A stretch of 8,429 nucleotides of DNA from Candidatus Moraniibacteriota bacterium (GCA_027351145.1 DAIEIZ010000065.1:1-8429), one strand, 5' to 3'; positions 1 through 5,361 are shown, counted from the stretch's first letter. Translations and numbers: made by a program. The notes: a model not told the origin generated them from the sequence alone.

Positions 1-739
1 ATTCGTTGCCCTCGAAATTTCCACCAGGGAAAGCAAGGTTTGAGGCAGCGACGGACTCGTTTGCGGCAGTGGCGGAAAGACCATAGCCAGCTAACTTTTG
101 CGGATCGTAAGCAATAGAAAACTCAGCCTCATCTCCGCCGGAAACTTGCACTTCGCGTACGCCGGGCAATTTTTCCAATTCATCTTTAATATCATCGCCA
201 TATGTTCGCAAAGTAAAACCGTCATACGGACCGGTGAGGGAAAGTGAAAGAATTGGACGGTCATCAAAGGAAACTTCATTGAGCGCCGGATCTTTGGCAT
301 CGGCGGGCAAGTCTTTGATGGTTGTGAGTTTATCGCGCAGACTTCGAATGGCGTCATCTTGGTTTTGGCTTGTGTCAAATTCCACAGAAACAGCGGAGAA
401 AGAATTACTTGAGCTCGAGGTAATTTTTTTGATGCCCTTTACGCCAGCAATACCGGTTTCTATTTTCTTGGTAACTAATTCTTCCACATCAGTTGGCGCA
501 GCACCCGGATAAATAGTTGTGATTACGGCAAAAGGAATTTTAACTTCCGGATTGGATTCTCGAGGAAGATTGAGATAGGAAAATATTCCCCAACCCGTGA
601 GTATCATAATGAGGAGGATTACAACGCGGAAATTGACTACAAAAAAATTGAGCCAAGTTTTGCGCAGTTCTGGTTTAAATTCGAGTTGCTCCAGGTAGCG
701 ATGGTCGGAGGATTTGTGTTGTGAGTTTTTTTCGGACAT
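1..739 (-). CDS. RND-family efflux transporter permease, N-terminal part (gene runs off the window)
   Basis: Proton-driven inner-membrane pump subunit of the AcrB/MexB type, expected to expel drugs or other small molecules with the adaptor encoded just upstream. The visible 246 codons start with a hydrophilic cytoplasmic stretch, then one membrane helix (about residues 31-56, ending in LPRESNPEV). Next comes the start of the periplasmic porter domain: IPFAVITTIYPGAAPTDVEE matches the AcrB 'SYPGADAKTV' region, followed by KGIKKITSSSSNSFSAVSVEF and LPGVREVQVSGG (about 191-202), which matches the AcrB 'TSGVGDVQLFGS' segment. Family members are about 1,000 residues or longer, so three quarters lie outside. 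The ATG at 739 is chosen because similarity begins soon after it. No Shine-Dalgarno is visible, but a TAAAAT box (749-754) lies 9 nt upstream. Transcribed after the MarR regulator and adaptor in the same direction. The family is clear; the substrate is unknown. Confidence 0.93.
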   Translation of the reverse strand, partial: MSEKNSQHKSSDHRYLEQLEFKPELRKTWLNFFVVNFRVVILLIMILTGWGIFSYLNLPRESNPEVKIPFAVITTIYPGAAPTDVEELVTKKIETGIAGVKGIKKITSSSSNSFSAVSVEFDTSQNQDDAIRSLRDKLTTIKDLPADAKDPALNEVSFDDRPILSLSLTGPYDGFTLRTYGDDIKDELEKLPGVREVQVSGGDEAEFSIAYDPQKLAGYGLSATAANESVAASNLAFPGGNFEGNE

Positions 740-819
740 ACTGGGAAAATTTTAAATTTTAAATTAGAAATTTTAATTCAAGACTAAATTACTGAACGTT
801 TAAATTTTTAAAAAAATTT

Positions 820-909
820 GCAGGTTCAGGCGTCTCGCCTGAATCTATAGTTTCTGGTAATGCTAAATTTTACCAGGAATAAGGGTCCAGGCGTCTCGCT
901 TGAACCTGC
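820..909. repeat. Nested palindrome cluster (REP/BIME-like element) between adaptor and permease genes
   Basis: Three hairpins lie in 90 bases. The first has a 10-bp stem (823-832 with 836-845, one G-T pair) and a TCT loop, core TTCAGGCGTCTCGCCTGAA. The third has the same design (884-893 with 897-906, same TCT loop, one mismatch and one G-T pair). Between them CTGGTAA (854-860) pairs with TTACCAG (870-876). The outer arms 820-832 and 897-909 are also inverted repeats of each other with one mismatch, so the whole block can fold as one cruciform. This resembles repetitive extragenic palindromes. Within an operon such structures can stabilise the upstream message or dampen read-through. No U-tract follows on the minus strand, so it is not a simple terminator. 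Whether it recurs elsewhere in the genome cannot be seen here. Confidence 0.75.
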
Positions 910-931
910 GAGGAAAATCCCGCATAGATTT

Positions 932-2002
932 TTATTTAACCTCTACCACATCCCCATCTTTGAGTGACTTATTCCCAGAAATAATAATCTGCGTATTTTC
1001 CGGCAGACCTAAATTAACTTCCGCAATCTCGCCGGAAATATTGTCAATTTGCACATTAATTTTTTTCGCTTTGCCATTATCAACGACAAAAAGATAGCTT
1101 TCGTTTTGGCCGACGGTGATGGCGGAAAGAGGAAGGAGAATGTCGCCAGCTTTTTGCGGATTTTCGGTGACGTCTAGTGAAACATTAATAACCGTTCCGC
1201 TAAGCAGTTTATTTTTTTCTGCCGGCGCAGCCTCAATTAAAAACTTTTTAGTCGTGCTGTCGGCTTGCGGAGAGATGTTAGTAATTTTCGCTAAAGAAGT
1301 TTCGTTGTTATTGTCAATGAGACTCACTGGCAAACCAAGAGAAAAATGGGAAAACTGCTGCTGGTCGACGAAGAATTGAATCTTCAATTGACTGTTTTGG
1401 CTAATCGTAGCGAGCACTGCACCGGTTGAAACGCTATCGCCCAAAGAAACATTTTTAGAAACAATTACGCCGGAAATGGGGGCAACGATCAGGCGTGCAT
1501 CAAGCGCTCCAGAAAGAGCGATCTGCGCGTCTTCATATTGTCTCTTGGCGATGTCGCGCGCGCTGCGGTTGGCAAAACTGTCAGATTTTTTGTAGTTATT
1601 TTGCGCGAGAACCAAAGATTCTTTGGCAATGCGCATGGCTTGTTCGAGTTCCTGAATTTGCGCGCTCTGAAAATTATTTTTTCCTGGTTCTGAATTGTTG
1701 CCTATGCTGTCAATTTTTACTAAAGTTTGTCCTTGTGAAACATTTTTTCCCAAATCAAAATTCACGTTTGTGACAGTTCCATCAGTTCTGGCGGTGATAG
1801 TCGCTTCATCTTTTCCCATAACCGTAGCCGGGAAGAGTAATGTTTTTTTGAGAGTAATGCTGTCGCCAATCGTTTGCACGCCAACTGGCAGCGCCGTTTT
1901 TTCTTCTTGAGCTGCAGGCACTGCTTGTGAGTTGGTTTTTTTGTAGCCCCAAAAGGCAATGAGCGCGAGCACGAGAACGAGCGGGATGAGAATTTTTTTC
2001 AT
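932..2002 (-). CDS. HlyD/RND periplasmic adaptor subunit (membrane fusion protein)
   Basis: Adaptor that links an RND pump to the exterior, here with the permease encoded 192 nt downstream. Length of 356 residues fits the MexA/AcrA-like family. An N-terminal hydrophobic helix (about residues 4-20) anchors it; there is no lipobox cysteine. The first half of the lipoyl-like domain is at about 67-98 (ATITARTDGTVTNVNFDLG then GKNVSQGQTLVKI). An alpha-helical hairpin rich in Gln, Glu and Ala follows (about 110-165). The second lipoyl half is at about 169-200 (ARLIVAPISGVIVSKNVSLG), then beta-barrel (about 205-280) and membrane-proximal segments (about 288-356). The hairpin is short, which suits a system without a long periplasmic span. 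The ATG at 2002 starts 4 nt after the regulator's stop codon. No clear Shine-Dalgarno is present, so translational coupling is likely. A TolC-like partner is not in the window. Family assignment is firm; the substrate is unknown. Confidence 0.95.
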   Translation of the reverse strand: MKKILIPLVLVLALIAFWGYKKTNSQAVPAAQEEKTALPVGVQTIGDSITLKKTLLFPATVMGKDEATITARTDGTVTNVNFDLGKNVSQGQTLVKIDSIGNNSEPGKNNFQSAQIQELEQAMRIAKESLVLAQNNYKKSDSFANRSARDIAKRQYEDAQIALSGALDARLIVAPISGVIVSKNVSLGDSVSTGAVLATISQNSQLKIQFFVDQQQFSHFSLGLPVSLIDNNNETSLAKITNISPQADSTTKKFLIEAAPAEKNKLLSGTVINVSLDVTENPQKAGDILLPLSAITVGQNESYLFVVDNGKAKKINVQIDNISGEIAEVNLGLPENTQIIISGNKSLKDGDVVEVK

Positions 2003-2006
2003 ATGA

Positions 2007-2474
2007 TTATTTGGATAAAAGATTACAGCGTGAAAAATCTTTTTCTGAGCTAACGAGTTTGTTTAGTTTATTAAAAAATGCATAATGCTGCTCGATTTCT
2101 TTTTTGGTAAAATTAGATTCCAATTCAAGTTTCACTTTGTGGATATGTTTTTGCATTTCTTTCAGTTTAGCTTTCCCAACAGGCGTGAGTTTCACAGAGA
2201 GTTTTCTTCTGTCGCCGAAGGTATTTTTGTGAGTTTCGATGTAGCCCTTTTTTTCCAAAAAATTAAGTCGCTGACTGATGTTGGATTTTGTGCCGCCGGC
2301 CAGCTCCAGAATTTCTTTCGGTGTCATGGTCTTTTTTCGGCAAAGAAGGCCCATGATTTTAACGCTGGAAATATTAATTCCAATCGGTCGAAAAAGACAG
2401 CGTTCAGCGATTGTTTCGAGTCGTGATGCTGTGAAAATGATTGGTTCAATAATTGAGTGGTATGAATCAGTCAT
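2007..2474 (-). CDS. MarR-family winged-helix transcriptional regulator
   Basis: A 155-residue protein of typical MarR length, probably a dimeric repressor of this efflux operon. Dimerisation helices lie at both ends (about 5-30 and 103-145). The helix-turn-helix is at about 51-79 (TPKEILELAGGTKSNISQRL then NFLEKKGYI). The wing follows at about 80-97 and contains the family signature GDRRKLSVKLTPVG, with the conserved Asp88 and Arg90 that contact DNA in this family. Cys26 and Cys150 are the cysteines near the helical ends besides Cys45; a redox role is possible but not shown. It is the first gene of the operon, and its promoter contains two palindromes, so negative autoregulation relieved by a pump substrate is the simplest model. 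Start at 2474 is the first ATG after the promoter; no strong Shine-Dalgarno is visible. Confidence 0.93.
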   Translation of the reverse strand: MTDSYHSIIEPIIFTASRLETIAERCLFRPIGINISSVKIMGLLCRKKTMTPKEILELAGGTKSNISQRLNFLEKKGYIETHKNTFGDRRKLSVKLTPVGKAKLKEMQKHIHKVKLELESNFTKKEIEQHYAFFNKLNKLVSSEKDFSRCNLLSK

Positions 2475-2498
2475 GGTTTTTCTTAATTTAAAGTTACC

Positions 2499-2525
2499 AA
2501 ACTAGTTTATCAATTAACTAATTGA
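2499..2525. promoter_or_regulatory. Candidate MarR operator palindromes
   Basis: Two palindromes sit inside the regulator's own promoter. TCAATTAACTAATTGA (2510-2525) has perfect 7-bp arms around a 2-bp centre and fills the spacer between -35 and -10. AAACTAGTTT (2499-2508) is a perfect 10-bp palindrome overlapping the -10 box. Both share an AACTA-TT pattern. MarR proteins bind palindromes of about 16-20 bp and block RNA polymerase from such positions. The sites are seen directly; binding is inferred. Confidence 0.6.
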
Positions 2526-2532
2526 ATGTCAA
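2504..2532 (-). promoter_or_regulatory. Sigma70-type promoter of the marR-efflux operon
   Basis: Read on the minus strand: -35 TTGACA (2527-2532), a spacer of exactly 17 nt, and -10 TAAACT (2504-2509). The predicted start of transcription is near 2497, giving a leader of about 23 nt before the ATG at 2474. The -35 is full consensus. Confidence 0.75.
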
Positions 2533-2553
2533 GAGTAGCTATTCTGGGAATAC

Positions 2554-2602
2554 AAAAGGACCTCCATCTCATAGCGACAATTGCGCTATATGATGAAGGT
2601 CC
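2554..2602 (-). terminator. Intrinsic terminator of the beta-barrel-like protein gene
   Basis: A long hairpin: 2558-2576 pairs with 2584-2602 at 16 of 19 positions around a 7-nt loop. GGACCT/AGGTCC forms the closed base and TAGCG/CGCTA the tip. On the minus strand the stem is followed by TTTTGT (T-run 2554-2557). It lies about 40 nt past the stop codon of the 2643-3467 gene and upstream of the marR promoter, so it insulates the two units. Confidence 0.7.
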
Positions 2603-2640
2603 ACCTCCTTTCCGGTCTTTGACCGAGTTGATTTTTTCTA
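2601..2640. other. Orphan hyper-Shine-Dalgarno (minus) / anti-Shine-Dalgarno-like (plus) element with small hairpin
   Basis: The minus strand reads GAAAGGAGGTG at 2602-2612, an 11-nt match to the full complement of the 16S rRNA 3' tail, far longer than a normal ribosome site. No ATG, GTG or TTG follows at usable distance. On the plus strand the same bases are CACCTCCTTTC, the anti-Shine-Dalgarno sequence. Next to it CGGTC TTT GACCG (2613-2625) forms a 5-bp hairpin, followed on the plus strand by six T's (2632-2637). The plus-strand layout is therefore hairpin, single-stranded anti-SD, hairpin, T-tract. No convincing plus-strand promoter is visible. Function unknown. Confidence 0.4.
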
Positions 2641-2642
2641 AA

Positions 2643-3467
2643 TTACCAGAATTTATAGTTTATACCGAAATATACTAGTGTTTCGTCTCCCGCGATTCCT
2701 CCGGTTCCCCCAAAGCCCTTTTGGATGGAAAATGCAGGGTAAAACACTACGTCGTGTATTTCAGCTTTCGTGGAAAGCGTTCCGCGAATGTAGCTGAATA
2801 ACATCGGGTCTGTGTGATAGACGCCATTGTTTCCGCCAACATCCACCGTTAGCCCAATTAACTGATCGCCGATTTGAAGAAAATCTTCTTTTTCGGCGCT
2901 AAGTCTACACAAGACTCCGCTGCCAGCCTCTTCGCGAAGGGAATAAACCGCTTCAACGTAAAGACTTGGGGTGACTCCTGCAATTTTTGGACCCTTGACC
3001 CCAGCATACATGGCGGCGTAATTGCCATCACCAGTGAGCGAATTGTAGTAGCTGACACCAGTGTCAACTTCCACATTTCCAAAATGGGTTATTCTTCCGA
3101 AGCAGAAATCAACCTCGGGTGCTTCTTGTGAACCATAAAATAGTACACTGAAATATATCTCAGTCGGGTTATGGGTCAATGTAAATGTCGGTTGCACCAG
3201 CATCCCACTGGAAACATGCTGGCCCGAGTCCCTGTTGACATACATTGATGACACTGTAGTTTCCATAGAAGAGGAAATTACTTTATCCTGGCTTTTGTCA
3301 GTTGTATCCGCGTCATTTTCTGCGTCCTCTATGGAATTTTCTTTTGAATCATTGCGCGGGGCAATGATTAGATGATTAAGGGAAATTTTTGATCCTACCG
3401 CTTCCTTGGCCATAAAAGCAGAGCCAAGAAATGCTATTGCCATAAGAATTATCGATATCTTTTTCAT
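2643..3467 (-). CDS. Secreted protein of unknown function, predicted beta-barrel (putative porin-like)
   Basis: A 274-residue protein not recognised by name. Residues 1-20 form a Sec signal peptide (MKK, then a hydrophobic core ending AFMA). A low-complexity acidic, Ser/Asp-rich linker follows (about 38-72). The remainder (about 73-274) is made of alternating polar and hydrophobic or aromatic strands with Gly/Asn/Asp turns, for example IYFSVLFYGSQ, NVEVDTGVSYYNS, PSLYVEAVYSLRE and IHDVVFYPAFSIQKGF. The end is TLVYFGINYKFW, an aromatic C-terminus like the beta-signal of outer-membrane barrels. The layout recalls TorF/MipA-type putative porins, but I cannot show homology. The start at 3467 has a good Shine-Dalgarno (AAAGGA, 3474-3479, 6 nt spacing). 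It is monocistronic, with its own promoter and terminator. If the host lacks an outer membrane, it may instead be a surface or secreted beta-sandwich protein. Confidence 0.85.
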   Translation of the reverse strand: MKKISIILMAIAFLGSAFMAKEAVGSKISLNHLIIAPRNDSKENSIEDAENDADTTDKSQDKVISSSMETTVSSMYVNRDSGQHVSSGMLVQPTFTLTHNPTEIYFSVLFYGSQEAPEVDFCFGRITHFGNVEVDTGVSYYNSLTGDGNYAAMYAGVKGPKIAGVTPSLYVEAVYSLREEAGSGVLCRLSAEKEDFLQIGDQLIGLTVDVGGNNGVYHTDPMLFSYIRGTLSTKAEIHDVVFYPAFSIQKGFGGTGGIAGDETLVYFGINYKFW

Positions 3468-3584
3468 CTTTCTTCCTTTCTGTATAATAATTCAGTCTTT
3501 GGAGAAAATATTTCGGAATATGTATTCTAGGAGCAAAGAAACGACCCCGTAATTTAGAAAATCTGAGTTTTTAAAGAACCTACA

Positions 3585-3613
3585 ATATTAGCATATTTTG
3601 GCCTTTTTGTCAA
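3585..3613 (-). promoter_or_regulatory. Strong extended -10 promoter for the beta-barrel-like protein gene
   Basis: Minus strand: -35 TTGACA (3608-3613), 17-nt spacer, -10 TAATAT (3585-3590) preceded by TGC (extended -10). Transcription should begin near 3578, leaving a leader of about 110 nt before the ATG at 3467. The leader has only short stems (for example ATATT CCGA AATAT) and no recognised riboswitch. Confidence 0.8.
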
Positions 3614-3614
3614 A

Positions 3615-3647
3615 GCAAAATCGGGCTATTTGGTGAATAGTCCGATT
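3615..3647 (-). terminator. Intrinsic terminator of the coiled-coil protein gene
   Basis: A 12-bp stem (3619-3630 with 3636-3647, one G-T pair) around a 5-nt loop, followed on the minus strand by TTTTGCTTT. It lies 30 nt beyond the stop codon at 3677, and its T-tract runs directly into the -35 box of the next promoter. The direct repeat GCCTAATC (minus strand, about 3643-3661) lies between the stop and the stem. Confidence 0.7.
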
Positions 3648-3676
3648 AGGCTTAGATTAGGCGTTTTTTGGCTGAC

Positions 3677-4030
3677 CTAAGTAACTTTTTTGAAAGAAAT
3701 TTTATAGACCGGTTCGTAGGCATTGTCATATTGATCTTTAATCTCAACAGTTTTTCCTTCCATGAGTGTCGACATGGCTACATCTGTGATTTCTTGATCC
3801 AATTCTTCTGCTTTCTTTTTTAACTCTTCCAGTTTGGCGTAGCGTTCTCCCATGCGGCTTTGGGTCATGGATTCAATTTGTTTTTTCTTTTCTTTCAGTT
3901 TTTTCAGCTCATCATTTACTTCTTCATAGCCGTTAGCATTCATGAGAGCGTCGCGGTATTCTTTTTTGATTTCCTTCTGCTCTTTTTTTGTGACTTGGAG
4001 CGTGTCAAACAGATCTTGAATGTTTTGCAT
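3677..4030 (-). CDS. Small coiled-coil protein of unknown function
   Basis: A 117-residue protein I do not recognise. Residues about 14-88 are highly charged (Lys/Glu) with heptad-like spacing, a probable pair of antiparallel helices broken near NANGYEEVND (31-40). The C-terminus (about 92-115, GKTVEIKDQYDN then YEPVYKISFKK) looks like a beta hairpin. There is no signal peptide or membrane segment, so it is probably cytoplasmic. The ATG at 4030 is chosen as the first methionine; no Shine-Dalgarno precedes it. A weak TTATCA-17-TATTTT promoter lies just upstream, which would give a very short leader. A terminator follows, so it is a single-gene unit. The divergent neighbour is the small membrane protein at 4297. 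The fold resembles small tethering or chaperone-like proteins, but no function can be assigned. Confidence 0.8.
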   Translation of the reverse strand: MQNIQDLFDTLQVTKKEQKEIKKEYRDALMNANGYEEVNDELKKLKEKKKQIESMTQSRMGERYAKLEELKKKAEELDQEITDVAMSTLMEGKTVEIKDQYDNAYEPVYKISFKKVT

Positions 4031-4220
4031 TTATTTTTTGTAAAAATATTTATTAACAACAAGATTGATAATAGCATAGATTTGGGAAAAGGGGAAAATA
4101 AGGTTTTTTAGAAAAATGCAGAGATGTTAATTTATCGCGTCTTTAGGGTTGTTTATGAATTAAAATGCGATTCATCGCTTCTTTGCGGGAATGCTAGGAT
4201 GAGGTCAAAAAATTCAGTAC
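4031..4220. other. Divergent intergenic region with no recognised gene
   Basis: This AT-rich stretch separates the leftward coiled-coil gene from the rightward small membrane protein. I see only very short open frames without ribosome sites and a minor inverted repeat, GCGATTCATCGC (near 4167-4178). Promoter elements for both flanking genes sit at its edges. Confidence 0.5.
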
Positions 4221-4249
4221 TTGACATTTTATCTAAAAAGTGCTACGGT
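4221..4249 (+). promoter_or_regulatory. Extended -10 promoter of the small membrane protein gene
   Basis: -35 TTGACA (4221-4226), 17-nt spacer, TGC followed by -10 TACGGT (4244-4249). The -35 is full consensus and the TG motif compensates for the weaker -10. Predicted start near 4256, about 40 nt before the ATG at 4297. Confidence 0.72.
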
Positions 4250-4296
4250 TGCTTGAATAGAAATAACAAAAACAATTAAATAAAAAGGAGCTAAAA

Positions 4297-4446
4297 ATGA
4301 AAGAAAGCACTAAGCAACAACTGATGATTGCAATATTCATCGCAATCATTTTTGCCATATTTGTCGGATATGGCATAAAAATCGTTTCGTTGAGCAATGA
4401 TTTTAGGACGCTTGGCGTCCTAAGTCAGGTGCGCAATGGAAGATGA
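4297..4446 (+). CDS. 49-residue single-pass small membrane protein
   Basis: A short gene of 49 codons plus TGA. Residues 1-8 are polar (MKESTKQQ). Residues 9-24 or so form a strongly hydrophobic helix (LMIAIFIAIIFAIFVGYG). The rest is a short polar tail ending in QVRNGR. It has the best Shine-Dalgarno of any gene here (AAGGAG, 4285-4290, 6-nt spacing), its own consensus-like promoter (4221-4249) and a perfect terminator (4452-4484), so it is very probably expressed as a single-gene unit. Codons 36-43 contain a perfect 9-bp hairpin (4403-4411 with 4415-4423, loop TTG). I do not recognise the protein. Possible roles include a membrane-complex subunit, a toxin-like peptide or a stress-induced small protein; nothing in the sequence decides between them. 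Confidence 0.78.
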   Translation: MKESTKQQLMIAIFIAIIFAIFVGYGIKIVSLSNDFRTLGVLSQVRNGR

Positions 4447-4451
4447 TATGG

Positions 4452-4486
4452 GGGGATTTTCTGAAAATCAGAAAATCCCCTTTTGT
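4452..4486 (+). terminator. Perfect intrinsic terminator of the small membrane protein gene
   Basis: A perfect 13-bp stem (4452-4464 with 4468-4480) with an AAA loop and four G-C pairs at the base, followed by TTTTGT. It begins 6 nt after the stop codon. It is nearly symmetrical, but only the plus strand has a gene ending here. Confidence 0.88.
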
Positions 4487-4560
4487 AATGGGGCTATTTT
4501 TTGGTAATAATATTTTTTTATGGATTTTAAAGGTATTGCTAGTTTTTCAGGGAAGTGTGT

Positions 4561-4566
4561 TAAAAT
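4561..4566 (+). promoter_or_regulatory. Extended -10 box placed for leaderless initiation of the amidase gene
   Basis: TAAAAT (4561-4566) preceded by TGT ends 6 nt before the ATG at 4573. Transcription would then begin at or next to the A of the start codon, and no Shine-Dalgarno exists upstream. A poor -35 candidate (TTGCTA, near 4537) is 19 nt away. Placement is seen; leaderless translation is inferred. Confidence 0.5.
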
Positions 4567-4572
4567 AACAAT

Positions 4573-5361
4573 ATGTTTAATAGAACTAAAATTAAAAAAA
4601 TATTTATTGCGTTTTTAATACTTGTTTTAATTGGGGCGTTTTTTTATTTTTACAATTTGAGTGAAAAGAAAAAAACAGAACTTAACTTGGCACAAAATAG
4701 TGACAACCAAAAGCAGGGTGTGGTTGAAGAAAATATTGGTAACCAAAATAATAATGCCGATATTCCAGAAAAGGCGGAGAATATCGCAAAAGATGATGGC
4801 GCCGTTAGCTTTCCTGCAGAGTCCAAAAAGGATGCTAAGATCGTAGATAATTCATCAGTTACTGATGTTGAAAACAATACAGAAGTGCCAAAAGTGACTA
4901 AGCTATCCATCATAAACCGATTTGTTTCTTTTGGATTTCAAGCGTCTTTTGGGCGTAAAATTGATACGATTATTGTCCATTCATCATACGATGCAGTTGG
5001 AAATGACCCATATTCAGTAAGCGGAGTGATTGCGGAATATAAATCCTACGGCGTTTCGCCACACTACTTGGTTGATCGAAAAGGGAATGTCTATCGACTT
5101 GTCAAAGATGATTATATCGCCTACCATGCGGGAGAGAGTAAGATGCCGGATGGTCGGACGGGGGTGAATAATTTTTCTATTGGGATTGAAGTATTGACTA
5201 CTAAAAAAGACGCGCCAACTGATGCGCAATATTCCGCGCTTAAGCTTTTAATTTCTAATCTCAAGGGCGAGTATAAAATCACGTCCGTTCTCGGTCACAG
5301 CCAGATTGCGCCAGGGAGAAAGGATGATCCTTGGAATTTTGATTGGAGCAGGTTGAAATAA
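4573..5361 (+). CDS. Membrane-anchored N-acetylmuramoyl-L-alanine amidase (Amidase_2 / PGRP fold)
   Basis: Zinc hydrolase that cuts the amide bond between N-acetylmuramic acid and L-alanine in peptidoglycan. The 262 residues comprise a short cytoplasmic start, one membrane helix (about 9-27), a long Asn/Glu/Lys-rich linker (about 31-110), and the catalytic domain (about 118-262). The motifs match AmpD-type enzymes: IIVHSS with zinc ligand His136; YHAGES with His185; SIGIEV with Glu206; and GHSQIAPGRKDDPW with His242 (ligand), Lys250 (catalytic) and Asp252 (ligand), corresponding to the AmpD His154/Lys162/Asp164 set. All key residues are present, so activity is expected. The anchor and linker place the enzyme outside the cytoplasmic membrane, facing the cell wall, unlike cytoplasmic AmpD. 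Roles in wall remodelling or recycling, or in attacking a host or neighbour's wall, are possible. The TsaB-like gene follows after 26 nt, probably co-transcribed. Confidence 0.94.
   Translation: MFNRTKIKKIFIAFLILVLIGAFFYFYNLSEKKKTELNLAQNSDNQKQGVVEENIGNQNNNADIPEKAENIAKDDGAVSFPAESKKDAKIVDNSSVTDVENNTEVPKVTKLSIINRFVSFGFQASFGRKIDTIIVHSSYDAVGNDPYSVSGVIAEYKSYGVSPHYLVDRKGNVYRLVKDDYIAYHAGESKMPDGRTGVNNFSIGIEVLTTKKDAPTDAQYSALKLLISNLKGEYKITSVLGHSQIAPGRKDDPWNFDWSRLK

Noticed and set aside
91..378. 95-codon minus-strand open frame in the permease region
   Set aside because: The true permease frame (from 739) runs through here with clear RND motifs; this is the same strand in a wrong frame.
820..909. Rho-independent terminator between adaptor and permease genes
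   Set aside because: The hairpins lack a T-tract directly after them on the minus strand, and the permease needs transcription from upstream or from a weak local box.
2601..2613. Fragment of a 16S rRNA gene, because of CACCTCCTTTC
   Set aside because: Only the tail motif matches; no further 16S sequence, such as the GTAACAAGGTA region, lies upstream, so it is not an rRNA remnant.
3860..4111. 83-codon plus-strand Phe-rich open frame
   Set aside because: Antisense to the Lys/Glu-rich coiled-coil gene; poly-Phe/Leu content is the expected shadow of AAA/GAA codons.
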